DNA from: Terribium retamae
Lineage (GTDB): Bacteria; Pseudomonadota; Alphaproteobacteria; Rhizobiales; Rhizobiaceae
Reading direction: 5' to 3'
NCBI RefSeq assembly: GCF_022347545.1
Contig: NZ_JAKREW010000007.1
Coordinates: forward strand, 120,466 to 184,465
DNA length: 64,000 nucleotides
Notes under the pieces: model-generated
What the model saw: only the letters and a program-made list of their open reading frames with translations
The model's database searches: none
What the model was told of the DNA's origin: nothing
In this document: positions 44,604 to 56,888 of the stretch, piece after piece
Numbering within the stretch: position 1 is the first letter of the stretch
Layout of the letters: each line of letters starts with the position of its first letter
Made by a program: the position numbers and the translations under genes

Positions 44604-45965
44604 TTATTCGCCCGCGTGGCTTGCGGGTTCGCCATGCAGGCGTTGCACCCGGCGCACGCCCCACCAGACCAGCAGGACCGCAACCGGCACGGACGCAGCC
44701 GTGACCACTTCCGGCGCAAAGGCATGGCCGAAGAGGGAAGCGCCCTTGGCGAGATAGCCGATCAGCCCGACGACGTAATAGGACACTGCAGCCACCGACA
44801 GGCCTTCCACGGTTTGCTGCAGGCGCAGCTGCAGGCGGGCACGGTTGTTCATAGAGGCAAGCAGATCGCGGTTCTGTCTTTCAACCTCGACATCGACCCA
44901 GGTACGCAGCAGCGTGGTGGCGCGCGTCAGCTTGCGCGATAGGTTGGCCTGCCGTTCCTCGACCGAGCGGCAAGTGCGCATGGCCGGCGCGACGCGACGC
45001 TGCAGGAAGCCGCCCCAGGTGTCGTAGCCCGGCACCACCTCTTCATCCAGAGCCTCCAGGCGCTCGCTGACGATGCCGTCATAGGCGCGGCTGGCGCCGA
45101 AGCGGTAGAGACTGGATGCGGCATCCGCTTCCAGTTCGGCGGCGAGTTCGGTGAGATCGGCGAGCAAGGTCTGGCTGTCGCGGGTTTCCGCAGCCTTCAT
45201 CTCGCGCGTGATGACGGCGAGTTTGTCTTCGATGCGGCGCACCCGCGCCGACAATGACTGCGCCAGCGGCAAGCCGAGCATGGCCAGCGTCCGATAGGTT
45301 TCGATATCGAGCAGGCGCTGCGACAGCGCGCCGGTGCTGGCCGGCGTTAATGCACGGTTGAGCACCAGGATGCGGGTCAGCCCATCGCCGTCCTGTCGGA
45401 AATCGGCGACGATGGCGGCAGCACCCCGCTCCACCAGCGAAAAGCACAGGCTGGTGGGGTCGAAACTGTCGAGCAGCTTCTCGTTGGCGGCGGTCCATTT
45501 GCGGATCTCCAGCCGAATGCCGGAAATCACCGTTCCGGGCGGCGAGAAGCCGTTGCCGAACGGCGTGTCCTCATGAACGCGTCCGCTCTCATCGAGCGGC
45601 CCTTCCCACAGATAGGTCGAGAACTCGGTATGGCGCTCCCAGCGCAGCGAGCCCTTGCCCCATTTCATGGCATGGAGGCGCGCCTGGCTGCCGGGGGCGG
45701 CGATGCCCAGGCGCCGGGAAAGTTCGGACAGCACAGCGTGGTCGACGCTGGCACCACCCTCGGTCATGAAGGAGAGCTGGATCAGGACTCGCGGCGTCTC
45801 GACCAGCGGGTGAGGACGGGCATGCACTTCGCCGAGTGCGCTCGGACGCCCTTCATGCGCGGGAAAACCCAGCACGCTGCCGATGGCGCGCGGCCGGAAT
45901 TCGAGATTGGACTGGTCGTCCGACACGGCAGTTCCCCCAAGGTTCTGAACCCTGTCTTTCTCCAA
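44604..45965 (-). CDS. DUF3422-family protein
   Basis: 453 residues. The large soluble part starts with LGFPAHEGRPSALGEVHARP and contains MKWGKGSLRWERHTEFSTYL. A helical region (residues 250-390) and two C-terminal membrane spans (VAAVSYYVVGLIGYLAKGAS; VTAASVPVAVLLVWWGVRRV) follow. No function is established for DUF3422. A later GTG start (VSDDQSN) is possible. It is read in the same direction as glcD but separated from it by 158 bp. Confidence 0.87.
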   Translation of the reverse strand: MEKDRVQNLGGTAVSDDQSNLEFRPRAIGSVLGFPAHEGRPSALGEVHARPHPLVETPRVLIQLSFMTEGGASVDHAVLSELSRRLGIAAPGSQARLHAMKWGKGSLRWERHTEFSTYLWEGPLDESGRVHEDTPFGNGFSPPGTVISGIRLEIRKWTAANEKLLDSFDPTSLCFSLVERGAAAIVADFRQDGDGLTRILVLNRALTPASTGALSQRLLDIETYRTLAMLGLPLAQSLSARVRRIEDKLAVITREMKAAETRDSQTLLADLTELAAELEADAASSLYRFGASRAYDGIVSERLEALDEEVVPGYDTWGGFLQRRVAPAMRTCRSVEERQANLSRKLTRATTLLRTWVDVEVERQNRDLLASMNNRARLQLRLQQTVEGLSVAAVSYYVVGLIGYLAKGASLFGHAFAPEVVTAASVPVAVLLVWWGVRRVQRLHGEPASHAGE

Positions 45966-46130
45966 GCTCTAGGAGCAATCCCAAGCCGTGACAATGGAAA
46001 CCGGCGCCTTGACCGCAACCACAGCTTTTTGCCATGCACCTGCGCGAGTGCGGCAAATTGGACAGATTAATTGACCAGTTGCCAGGATTGCCGCTATTCT
46101 AGGCGATATAGCATTTTCTCGGGCACTTCC

Positions 46131-46967
46131 TTGAGCGACATCTTTTCCCGCATCGATCATTCGCGCACCGCCGACGAGGTGGTGGCTCAGATCGAGGCCT
46201 TGATCCTGGAAGGCGTGCTGCGTCCAGGCGACAGGCTGCCGGGCGAACGCGACCTTGCCCGCCAGTTCGAAGTGTCGCGGCCGATCCTGCGCGACGCGCT
46301 GAAGGCGCTGGAGACACGCGGCCTGCTACAGACCCGGCATGGCGGCGGCACCCATGTCGCCGACGTCATCGGCCAGGTGTTCTCCAAGCCGGTGATGGAG
46401 CTGATCTCCACTCACCGTAAAGCTGCCTCCGACTATCTGGAATACCGCCGCGAAATCGAGGGGGTCGCCGCCGAATATGCGGCCCGGCGCGCCACGCCGG
46501 ACGACCTCGCCTTGCTCGACAGCATCATGGCTCGCATGGACGAGGCGCACCGCACGGGCGATTTCCAGCACGAAGCCGACATCGACGTCGAATTCCACAA
46601 TGCCGTCGGTGAATGTGCGCACAACATCATCCTCTTGCACACGCTGCGTTCCTGCTACCGCCTGCTCTCGGAAGGCGTGTTCCAGAACCGGCTGCTGGTC
46701 TTCACCTTGCCCGGCGCGCGCGACGAACTGTTGGCCCAGCACCGTGCCATCCATGCAGCGGTCAAGTCCGGCAACCCGGCGGCAGCGCGCAAGGCGGCGA
46801 TGGATCACATCACCTATGTCGAACGCTCCATGGTGGAAGCCGAACGCACCGGCGACTGGCAACGCGTGTCGCGGCTTCGACTGAAACAACGTGGCGGGGA
46901 TCAGGCCCCCGGCCGCAAACGCAACGAAACGGGCGCGGCGGCGCCCGAAAGCGGGAAGGCGAAATGA
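46131..46967 (+). CDS. GntR-family (FadR/FCD) regulator
   Basis: 278 residues from a TTG at 46131 (giving MSDIFSRIDHSRTADEVVAQ); upstream codons to 46071 are open but not family-like. The winged helix is LRPGDRLPGERDLARQFEVS, then RPILRDALKALETRGLLQTR, and the FCD domain has metal-ligand positions such as DVEFHNAVGECAHN and HRAIHAAVKSGN. It overlaps lldD by 4 bp (ATGA), so it is co-transcribed. LldR/PdhR-type repressors respond to lactate or similar acids; the ligand here is inferred from lldD. Confidence 0.85.
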   Translation: MSDIFSRIDHSRTADEVVAQIEALILEGVLRPGDRLPGERDLARQFEVSRPILRDALKALETRGLLQTRHGGGTHVADVIGQVFSKPVMELISTHRKAASDYLEYRREIEGVAAEYAARRATPDDLALLDSIMARMDEAHRTGDFQHEADIDVEFHNAVGECAHNIILLHTLRSCYRLLSEGVFQNRLLVFTLPGARDELLAQHRAIHAAVKSGNPAAARKAAMDHITYVERSMVEAERTGDWQRVSRLRLKQRGGDQAPGRKRNETGAAAPESGKAK

Positions 46968-48100
46968 GCATGCTTCTTACCATCGACGATCTCAAGCAGC
47001 AGGCTCGCCGGCGTGTGCCCAAGATGTTCTTCGACTATGCCGATTCCGGCGCCTGGACGGAGAGCACCTACCGCGCCAACGAAGAAGACTTCGGCAAGAT
47101 CAAGCTGCGTCAGCGCGTACTGGTCGACATGGACAACCGCTCGCTGGCCTCGACCATGATCGGCGAGGATGTCTCGATGCCGGTGGCACTGGCGCCGACC
47201 GGCTCGACCGGCATGCAGCACGCCGACGGCGAGATGCTGGCGGCGCAGGCGGCGGAGGAGTTCGGCGTGCCGTTCACGCTGTCGACCATGAGCATCTGCT
47301 CGATCGAGGACGTCGCCTCGGTGACGAAGAAGCCGTTCTGGTTCCAGCTCTATGTGATGCGCGACAAGGACTTCGTGCTCAACCTCATCGACCGCGCCAA
47401 GGCGGCCAAATGTTCGGCACTGGTGTTGACGCTCGACCTGCAGATCCTGGCGCAGCGGCACAAGGATGTGCGCAACGGGCTGTCGGCTCCCCCGAAGCTG
47501 ACCTTGCCGAACCTGATCGACATGGCGATCCGCCCCGGTTGGTGTTTCGGCATGCTCGGCACCAAGCGCCGTACCTTCCGCAACATCGTCGGCCATGCAA
47601 AGGGCGTCGGCGACCTCGCTTCGCTGTCGTCCTGGACGAACGAGCAGTTCGATCCGCGCCTGTCGTGGGACGACGTGGAATGGATCCGGCAGCGCTGGGG
47701 CGGCAAGCTCATCCTGAAGGGCATCCTGGACAAGGAAGATGCGGCACTGGCAGCCAAGACGGGCGCGGACGCCATCATCATCTCCAACCATGGCGGCCGC
47801 CAGCTCGACGGCGCGCCCTCCTCCATCGCAGTGCTGGAACAGATCGTCGACACCGTGGGCGACAAAATAGAAGTCCATATGGATGGCGGCATCCGCTCAG
47901 GCCAGGATGTCTTGAAGGCTTTGTGTCTCGGCGCCAAGGGCACCTATATCGGTCGGCCATTCCTCTACGGACTTGGCGCGGCCGGCAAAAAAGGCGTCAC
48001 GCTGGCACTGGAGATCATCCGCAAGGAGCTCGACCTGACGCTGGCCCTGTGCGGCAAGCGCGATATCAAGGATGTCGGCAAGGATATGCTTTACCGCTAG
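46964..48100 (+). CDS. lldD: FMN-dependent L-lactate dehydrogenase / alpha-hydroxy-acid oxidase
   Basis: 378 residues from the ATG at 46964. A TIM-barrel FMN enzyme with the start PKMFFDYADSGAWTESTYRA, FMN contacts PVALAPTGSTGMQHADGEML, and the active-site block SNHGGRQLDGAPSSIAVLEQ with catalytic His and Arg, then VHMDGGIRSGQDVLKALCLG. Reactions in the family include L-lactate to pyruvate and glycolate to glyoxylate; lldD is chosen because of the GntR partner, but glycolate oxidase is an alternative given the glc genes nearby. No lactate permease is adjacent. Confidence 0.88.
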   Translation: MSMLLTIDDLKQQARRRVPKMFFDYADSGAWTESTYRANEEDFGKIKLRQRVLVDMDNRSLASTMIGEDVSMPVALAPTGSTGMQHADGEMLAAQAAEEFGVPFTLSTMSICSIEDVASVTKKPFWFQLYVMRDKDFVLNLIDRAKAAKCSALVLTLDLQILAQRHKDVRNGLSAPPKLTLPNLIDMAIRPGWCFGMLGTKRRTFRNIVGHAKGVGDLASLSSWTNEQFDPRLSWDDVEWIRQRWGGKLILKGILDKEDAALAAKTGADAIIISNHGGRQLDGAPSSIAVLEQIVDTVGDKIEVHMDGGIRSGQDVLKALCLGAKGTYIGRPFLYGLGAAGKKGVTLALEIIRKELDLTLALCGKRDIKDVGKDMLYR

Positions 48101-48233
48101 CGCGCTTCCGCTATCTTCAAACCACCGAACCGAACGCTATCTTGCTGCTTTGGCGCATCCTGGTCCGAATATCTCTGATCAGCAGTGGCCTCCCGGACGC
48201 CGATTTGCTAGGGTTTCGACGGACAATGGAAAC

Positions 48234-48458
48234 ATGCTGATGGGGCGAATCGAGTTCGTGTTCCGTAAACTGGCTTGGATGGCCAACTCGGGCTCGCCAC
48301 ATCACGAAGCGCGGTTTGAAAAGGCGCAGGCCTTCTTGAAACCAAAGACCAAAAAAGGTCGTGAACGCCGCGATGCATTCTTCGAAAAATACCGCGGCCA
48401 AGTCCGCGGCAGCGCGCTCGTGCTCGTAGATGACGAAGGCAACCGGAACGTCATCTAA
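48234..48458 (+). CDS. Small basic protein, function unknown
   Basis: 74 residues from the ATG at 48234. It is rich in Lys, Arg and Glu (HHEARFEKAQAFLKPKTKKG, then RERRDAFFEKYRGQVRGSAL), with no signal peptide or membrane span. The open frame extends upstream into the end of lldD, but no start there looks better. Codon use is less typical than in the neighbours. It may be a real small gene or a chance frame. Confidence 0.4.
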   Translation: MLMGRIEFVFRKLAWMANSGSPHHEARFEKAQAFLKPKTKKGRERRDAFFEKYRGQVRGSALVLVDDEGNRNVI

Positions 48459-48507
48459 CGAAGCGTCACAAAGCCTCCCGCCCAAGATTAGTTATCTCCC
48501 TTTTACC

Positions 48508-48570
48508 GCATCCTTGTCCAAAAGTTCCGCGACTTTTCGCTTCGCTGACCTTCGGTTCGGGATCATAGTT
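48508..48570. repeat. Copy of the GATCAT-type palindromic repeat
   Basis: AAAAGTTCCGCGACTTTT forms a hairpin and is followed by GGTTCGGGATCATAG; the same words occur in the repeat at 16655-16740. It lies in the 148-bp gap before the metallophosphoesterase gene. Confidence 0.55.
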
Positions 48571-48606
48571 CAGCACTCCCGAACCGATCTGAAAGCAGCT
48601 TCTCCT

Positions 48607-49347
48607 TTGACCGACGGCATCCATTTTATCGACGCCCACGCGCCGGACGGCATGCGCCTTTACGCCATCGGCGACGTGCATGGCCGCCTCGACCTGCTTT
48701 CCGGTATGCACAGAACCATCGCGGCCGAGATCGAGCACGACAAACCCGCCGACTGGCGCATCATTCATCTCGGTGACTATGTCGACCGCGGCCCGGATTC
48801 GAAAGGCGTCATCGATTTCCTGATTGCCGCGCAACAGCGCGATGCGCGCATCATCGCGCTGGCCGGCAATCATGATATCGGCTTCCGCGACTTCCTCGCG
48901 ATGCCAGCGGCCGACGGGCTGTTCGCGCGCTATGGCGGCCGCGAGACCGCGCTGTCCTACGGTGTGGCGATCGACTTCGCCGACCCGGTCTCGGTCGAGC
49001 AAGGCTGGAAAAATCTGGTCAGCGCCGTACCGTCCGCGCAGAAACAGTTCCTGCACGACCTGCCCTATTCGGTTTCGTTCGGTGATTTCTTCTTTTGCCA
49101 TGCTGGCGTCCGACCCGGCATTCCGCTGGAACGGCAGTCGCATGACGACCTGATCTGGGTCCGCACCATCTTCCACGATCATCCGGGACTCTATGAGAAG
49201 GTGATCGTGCACGGCCATACACCGCAGGTGGAGGCCGAGCTCTTGCCGAATCGCGTCAATGTCGACACGGGCGCCTTCCAGAGCGGCCGGCTGACCGCAT
49301 TGGTCGTCGATGGTGCCGACAAGCGTATCCTGACGGAGACGGTGTAG
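48607..49347 (+). CDS. Metallophosphoesterase (PrpA-type serine/threonine phosphatase-like)
   Basis: 246 residues from a TTG at 48607 (MTDGIHFIDAHAPDGMRLYA), because the family begins with that HFIDAHAPDG text; the ATG at 48652 is the alternative. The calcineurin-type metal motifs are all present: GDVHGRLD, GDYVDRGPDS, LAGNHD, CHAGVRPGIP and VHGHTPQ. Related proteins are protein phosphatases or diadenosine-tetraphosphatases. Substrate not determined. It converges with thiD, 2 bp apart. Confidence 0.88.
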   Translation: MTDGIHFIDAHAPDGMRLYAIGDVHGRLDLLSGMHRTIAAEIEHDKPADWRIIHLGDYVDRGPDSKGVIDFLIAAQQRDARIIALAGNHDIGFRDFLAMPAADGLFARYGGRETALSYGVAIDFADPVSVEQGWKNLVSAVPSAQKQFLHDLPYSVSFGDFFFCHAGVRPGIPLERQSHDDLIWVRTIFHDHPGLYEKVIVHGHTPQVEAELLPNRVNVDTGAFQSGRLTALVVDGADKRILTETV

Positions 49348-49349
49348 GC

Positions 49350-50195
49350 TTAGAGTGGGCCTCCTCGCCTTCCTTGCCCCATCTCTTGAGTGATCGCGCA
49401 TCGCGAGGCCTCCCCTTCTCCCTCTGAGGGAGAGGGGAACCCTTGCCGCATCGCCCGGCGCAGCTTTTCGAAAACATGGTCCTTGGCCTTGCCGATAGCC
49501 GCTTCCAGATCACCACCCAGGGCGAGCCCGGCAGCGGTGGCGCTGGCGAGCATGCAGCCGGTGCCGCGCAAGCGGGCATCGAGACGTGGCGCCTCGAAGC
49601 GGGACGGCTTCGCGCCAATGCGTAGAAAAAGGTCGACCGAACGATCGCCTTCGGCATGCCCCCCCTTGACCAGCAAGGCCGGCGCGCCGCCTTCCAACAG
49701 CGGTCCGGCCTGATCGATGATGCCGGCTTCGTCCACCGCGGCCGGTTTGCCGCTCAACAGCGCCAGTTCCGGCAAATTGGGCGTGACGAGCGTGCAGAGC
49801 GGCATCAAGCGACGCTTGAGGACCTCGACTGCATCCATCGCCAGCAGGGCGCGACCTGACGTCGAGGCGAGGACCGGATCGAGCACCACCGGCAACGGCA
49901 AGCGGCTGGCCAGAACGGAGGCGACGGCATTTATGGCATCTGAAGTGCCCAGCATGCCGATCTTGACCGCGGCGATCGCGTTGGAGGCAAAAGCAGCCCG
50001 CATCTGCGCGGCGATCAGATCGGCTGGCATCTGCTCGACCCGTTCGACCGCGTCATGGGTTTGTACGGTGACAGCAGTGACCGCGAGACAGGCACGCAGG
50101 CCGAAGGCCGCGACCGTTTCGACATCACGCGCGATGCCGGCGCCACCGCTGGAGTCCGAACCGGCGACGATCAGGACCTGCCTGTCAGGCATCAT
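49350..50195 (-). CDS. thiD: Hydroxymethylpyrimidine/phosphomethylpyrimidine kinase ThiD
   Basis: 281 residues from the ATG at 50195, which overlaps the thiE stop (ATGA). It phosphorylates HMP and HMP-P. The substrate motif GSDSSGGAGIARDVETVAAF and the ATP-site RGTGCMLASATAAGLALGG are intact. The ThiD fold ends near residue 250; the last 30 residues (PSPSEGEGEASRCAITQEMG and so on) are encoded by a dispersed palindromic repeat. Last gene of the thi operon. Confidence 0.94.
   Translation of the reverse strand: MMPDRQVLIVAGSDSSGGAGIARDVETVAAFGLRACLAVTAVTVQTHDAVERVEQMPADLIAAQMRAAFASNAIAAVKIGMLGTSDAINAVASVLASRLPLPVVLDPVLASTSGRALLAMDAVEVLKRRLMPLCTLVTPNLPELALLSGKPAAVDEAGIIDQAGPLLEGGAPALLVKGGHAEGDRSVDLFLRIGAKPSRFEAPRLDARLRGTGCMLASATAAGLALGGDLEAAIGKAKDHVFEKLRRAMRQGFPSPSEGEGEASRCAITQEMGQGRRGGPL
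49411..49440. repeat. Palindromic repeat inside the thiD 3' end
   Basis: CCCCTTCTCCCTC-TGA-GGGAGAGGGG forms a near-perfect hairpin. It is a high-copy intergenic repeat type in rhizobia and here encodes part of the ThiD C-terminal extension. Confidence 0.7.
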
Positions 50196-50797
50196 CGCCA
50201 TTGTGCGGTTGCCGCCAGCCATTCGCGGGTGCGGGCTTCCGGCTCGGCATTACGGGTGATGTCAGTGACGACGGCGGCGCTGTCGGCGCCTTGGGCGAAG
50301 ACACCCGGGATACGCTCGACGGTCAATCCGCCGATGGCGACAAGCGGCGTATCACCAGCCCGGCGCTTCCATTCGGCGATGCGGTCGAGGCCTTGCGGCG
50401 CCCATTTCATGGCCTTCAGGATGGTCGGATAGACCGGCCCCAGCGCGACATAATCGGGCTCCGCCGCCAGTGCGGTTTCCAGCTCGAGGTGGTCATGCGT
50501 GCTCAACCCCAGCCTCAGCCCGCCCCGGCGGATGGCCTCAAGATCGGCCTCGGCCAGGTCCTCCTGGCCGAGATGGACGAAATCGCAGCCCTCATCGATG
50601 GCGAGCCGCCAATAGTCGTTTATGATGAGCTGGCAGCCGTGGCGTTCGCATGTTGCCCTGGCGGCACGGATATGGGCGCGCAAGACTTCATCCGGCGTAT
50701 TCTTGACGCGCAACTGCACCAGCTTCACGCCAAGCGGCACCAACCGCTCGATCGAAGCAGCGGAATCGACGATCAAGTAGAACGGATCAAGTTTCAT
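50192..50797 (-). CDS. thiE: Thiamine-phosphate synthase ThiE
   Basis: 201 residues. It joins HMP-PP and thiazole phosphate to thiamine phosphate. Seen are [56 protein letters not shown] with the diphosphate site, [20 protein letters not shown] and [14 protein letters not shown]. The usual ND-x-D is NDYWR here, which fits the ThiE subgroup of rhizobia. Overlaps thiG and thiD by 4 bp each. Confidence 0.93.
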   Translation of the reverse strand: MKLDPFYLIVDSAASIERLVPLGVKLVQLRVKNTPDEVLRAHIRAARATCERHGCQLIINDYWRLAIDEGCDFVHLGQEDLAEADLEAIRRGGLRLGLSTHDHLELETALAAEPDYVALGPVYPTILKAMKWAPQGLDRIAEWKRRAGDTPLVAIGGLTVERIPGVFAQGADSAAVVTDITRNAEPEARTREWLAATAQWR

Positions 50798-51567
50798 GAG
50801 AAGGCTGCCATGCCGATGACGGGGGTGGAGGGAACGGCCATGTCGCGCGGTTCGAGCGGACCGGCCAGAAAGGCCTCCCGCCCGGCCTTGACCGCCTTGG
50901 CAAAAGCGCCAGCCATGGCAACCGGATCACCGGATTTGGCGACGGCGGTGTTGAGCAGTACTGCGTCGTAACCGAGCTCCATCACGGCGGCCGCGTGCGA
51001 CGGCCGGCCGATACCGGCATCGACGATCAACGGTACGTCGGGGAAATGACCGCGCAGCGAGCGCAGCGCATCGGCATTCTGCGGTCCACGTGCCGAGCCG
51101 ATCGGCGCACACCACGGCATCAGCAATTTGCAACCGGCTTCCAGCAGCCGCTCAGCCACGACCAGATCGTCGGTGGTGTAGGGAAACACCTCGAAGCCGT
51201 CCTCGCTCAGGATGCGAGCGGCCTCGACAAGGCCGAAGACGTCCGGCTGCAAGGTGTCGTGATTGCCGATGACTTCCAGCTTGATCCAGTTGGTGGCAAA
51301 GACCTCGCGCGCCATCTGCGCCGTGGTGACAGCCTCCTTCACCGAATGGCAGCCGGCAGTGTTGGGCAGAACGCGCACGCCGATCGACTGGATCAGCGAC
51401 CAGAACTGTCCACCCGTCTTGCCGCCAGCAGTCTCGCGGCGGAGCGACACCGTGACGATCTCGCTCCGCGCTGCCTTGATCGCATCGGCCATGATCGCCG
51501 GCGACGGATAAAGCGCTGTGCCCAGCAGCAGGCGCGAGGAGAATGTTTGCCCGTAGAGTTCGAGCAT
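50794..51567 (-). CDS. thiG: Thiazole synthase ThiG
   Basis: 257 residues, a TIM barrel that makes the thiazole moiety from DXP, ThiS-thiocarboxylate and dehydroglycine. The catalytic Lys is in [16 protein letters not shown], and the conserved blocks [40 protein letters not shown] and [20 protein letters not shown] are present. It starts 4 bp after thiS. Confidence 0.96.
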   Translation of the reverse strand: MLELYGQTFSSRLLLGTALYPSPAIMADAIKAARSEIVTVSLRRETAGGKTGGQFWSLIQSIGVRVLPNTAGCHSVKEAVTTAQMAREVFATNWIKLEVIGNHDTLQPDVFGLVEAARILSEDGFEVFPYTTDDLVVAERLLEAGCKLLMPWCAPIGSARGPQNADALRSLRGHFPDVPLIVDAGIGRPSHAAAVMELGYDAVLLNTAVAKSGDPVAMAGAFAKAVKAGREAFLAGPLEPRDMAVPSTPVIGMAAFS

Positions 51568-51571
51568 AACG

Positions 51572-51752
51572 TCACCCTCCCTTCATCGGAGACAGTATTT
51601 CGATGCGGTCGCCGTCGGCGATGCGGCAGGTGTCGCGCTCCCTGGCCGGCACCACCTCGCCGTTGAGCGCGGTCGCCAGCCAGCCGCCCTCGTAGTCAAG
51701 TTCAACGAGAAGCGCCGCCAGGGTGGCAGCGCCGACCTCGCGGCTTTCGCCG

Positions 51753-51769
<17 letters not shown>
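51572..51769 (-). CDS. thiS: Sulfur carrier protein ThiS
   Basis: 65 residues from the ATG at 51769, with GGAG seven bases upstream. A beta-grasp protein ending in the required Gly-Gly (ILSPMKGG), which is adenylated and thiocarboxylated to donate sulfur to ThiG. It overlaps the end of thiO by 17 bp. Confidence 0.95.
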
Positions 51770-54805
<3,036 letters not shown>

Positions 54806-54854
54806 GAGCCTCAAGGGTGAACGACAAGCGGGCGTTCTGTCAACAGGGGTTTCC

Positions 54855-55182
54855 GTGCGTCCTTCGAGCTTGCTTCGCTCAGACTTCAGCATGAGGGCGA
54901 TCGTGCAAAACTCTTCATCGTGAAACGCCGAGGAATGGTGGGATTTTTGGTGCGTCCTTCGAGGCTCGCCCGCAAAGGACGACACTGTGCTTTCAGTTGA
55001 CGTGCGGGCGAGCACCTCAGGATAAGGATTGCTGTGCAAAGCCCTTAATTCTGAAACGCCGAAGATGGAGATGTCCCGGCGCCGACGTCCCTTCATCCTG
55101 AAACGCCGAGGATGGAGGCGGGTCGGCACCCGCGTCCCTCATCCTGAGGTGCTCGCGCAGCGAGCCTCGAAGGACGCACCTC
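54855..55182. repeat. Cluster of CGTCCTTCGAGGCTCGC-type dispersed repeats
   Basis: At least two units lie in tandem or opposed: GCGTCCTTCGAGGCTCGCCC with CGGGCGAGCACCTCAGGAT, and CCTCATCCTGAGGTGCTCGC with AGCGAGCCTCGAAGGACGC. TCATC..TGAAACGCCGA occurs three times. Related to 25552-25736. No gene is seen within it; together with the riboswitch it fills the 660 bp between thiC and the small gene at 55252. Confidence 0.75.
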
Positions 55183-55251
55183 CGTGCAACCGATATCCCT
55201 TGCACGACGCGGAGCGTTGAGCAGGGAACTACCGGAGCGTGATTGCGAAGG

Positions 55252-55392
55252 TCAGTGCGAGGCGGAGACCACGCCATAGCCGTCGACGGCGTTGTGGTTG
55301 TTGGCCGCATCGGCTGCGTAGATGCCGAGGCCGCACACGACGATGGCGGACAGCATGAAGAAGGACAGAAGCGCTGCTTTCACGGAGGTCAT
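55252..55392 (-). CDS. 46-residue membrane-anchored or exported peptide
   Basis: An open frame that starts at the ATG at 55392: MTSVKAALLSFFMLSAIVVC, then GLGIYAADAANNHNAVDGYG and VVSASH. It has a Lys-containing N-terminus, one hydrophobic helix (residues 6-25) with an alanine-rich possible cleavage site (YAADA), and a short hydrophilic end. It has the look of a small secreted or single-span protein of rhizobia. Ribosome binding site weak. No family recognised. Confidence 0.5.
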   Translation of the reverse strand: MTSVKAALLSFFMLSAIVVCGLGIYAADAANNHNAVDGYGVVSASH

Positions 55393-55767
55393 CTCAAATT
55401 GAGCCTTCTGTATTGTCCTGCAGGGGATCGGTTACGAATGTGTTGAAACGCACATTTCGTGGCGTTGTTTCCGCACATTCACGTGTCTGGACGATGCTTG
55501 TTTCGGCTTGTGTGACGCTTGTGCCACAGTGGGGCACCAGTGCCGGCAAACCAGCCGCCGCCTTCTAGGAAATCGACCTGACACAGGCCAAGCGCGAAAT
55601 GCGCCATCCACAGCGGAATCCGGCCGGCGTGCCAAATTTGCCACGGGGACGTAACGGAAGCTCCAGCGTGGCTGTCGACCGCGCGCGAATGTACAGGGCG
55701 CTCTACTTCCACTACCTTCGCGCCAACACCTTCAAACTGGCAATGATCTCCGTCGCTTAAGGAACAC
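55393..55767. other. Intergenic region without a recognised gene
   Basis: 375 bp between the small peptide gene and the antiporter gene. Open frames here on the minus strand (up to 96 codons) have no family resemblance. Promoters for both flanking genes are expected. No repeat or hairpin stands out. Confidence 0.4.
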
Positions 55768-56874
55768 ATGGCTATCGATCACCACACGACAATACCGTTC
55801 TGGACCTGGGCCGCGCCGGCGGTCGCGCTCGTTCTGGTTGCCCTGAAATATCTCGGGCTGGTTTCGGACGATTCGACCCCTGTCATCATCCTTGCCTCCA
55901 TCGCCCTCGGCGCCTCGGTGTTCGCATCCGTGCACCATGCGGAAATTCTTGCGCTCAGGGTCGGCGAACCGATGGGATCGATCATCCTGGCGGCTGCGGT
56001 GACGATCCTGGAGGTCGGCCTGATCGTATCCATCATGCTTGCCGGCTCGGAGGGAAGCGATTCCGTGGCCCGCGACACGGTTTTTTCGGCATTGATGATC
56101 GTGCTGAACTGCGTGATCGGACTTTGCCTGGTTCTTGGTGGCCGGCGGCATCATGAGCAACTTTTCCAGCTCAATGCGGCATCCGCCTCGCTTGCCGTGC
56201 TCGGAACACTGGCGATCAGCGTGCTGGTGCTGCCGAATTTCGTCTCGGCAGGCGGGCCGCAGCAGTTCTCGCCGGTCCAGCTGCTGGTGGTCAGCGCGGT
56301 GTTGCTGGTTCTCTACGCGGTCTTCGTCTTCGTCCAGACGATCAAGCACCGCGACTATTTCATGGACGTTCCCGTTGAGGGACAGGATCCCGACGAGGCC
56401 CCTCTCGAACCACCTGCCCCCAAGGTGACGTTGGTGAGTGCGGTAATGCTCCCGGCTTCACTGCTCGTCGTCATCCTGTTGGCGAAGGTGCTGTCGCACC
56501 CGCTCGAGACCCTTGTTGCGGCCGCAGGTCTTCCCCAAGCGGTGGTCGGTGTCGTGATCGCAACGCTGGTGCTGTTGCCCGAAGGCATCGCCTCGGTTCG
56601 CGCTGCCCTTTTGAACCGGCTGCAAAACAGTGTGAACCTGGTGCTTGGTTCAGCGCTGGCCAGCATCGGCATGACGATCCCCGTCGTCGCTGCGGTCGCC
56701 GTCCTGACGGGCCGTAAGCTCACCCTGGGCCTCAGTCCGGCAACGACGGTTCTGCTGCTGCTGACGCTGTTCGTCAGCACGATCACCCTGGGAACCGGAC
56801 GCACCACCGTGCTGCAAGGCATGGTGCATCTCGGCATCTTCGTGATCTTCCTGTTGATTACGGCGGTGCCGTAG
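55768..56874 (+). CDS. Calcium:proton antiporter-like membrane protein (CaCA family)
   Basis: 368 residues with about eleven membrane spans. The two alpha-repeat signatures of cation/Ca2+ exchangers are AEILALRVGEPMGSIILAAA followed by VTILEVGLIVSIML, and LPEGIASVRAALLNRLQNSV followed by NLVLGSALASIGMTIPVV. The acidic loop between halves contains EGQDPDEAPLEPP. It resembles ChaA-type ionic transporters (such as y4hA of Rhizobium). The ion (Ca2+, Na+, K+) is not determined. Confidence 0.87.
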   Translation: MAIDHHTTIPFWTWAAPAVALVLVALKYLGLVSDDSTPVIILASIALGASVFASVHHAEILALRVGEPMGSIILAAAVTILEVGLIVSIMLAGSEGSDSVARDTVFSALMIVLNCVIGLCLVLGGRRHHEQLFQLNAASASLAVLGTLAISVLVLPNFVSAGGPQQFSPVQLLVVSAVLLVLYAVFVFVQTIKHRDYFMDVPVEGQDPDEAPLEPPAPKVTLVSAVMLPASLLVVILLAKVLSHPLETLVAAAGLPQAVVGVVIATLVLLPEGIASVRAALLNRLQNSVNLVLGSALASIGMTIPVVAAVAVLTGRKLTLGLSPATTVLLLLTLFVSTITLGTGRTTVLQGMVHLGIFVIFLLITAVP

Positions 56875-56888
56875 ATCGGGCGCTGGGA

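Noticed and set aside
54855..55182. Possible CRISPR-like array because words recur
   Set aside because: Units are few, inverted and unequally spaced, and the same units occur at 25552-25736; this is a dispersed repeat family.
55479..55769. 96-codon minus-strand frame before the antiporter gene
   Set aside because: Composition is unlike coding sequence (many Trp, His, Cys) and no start or family is convincing.
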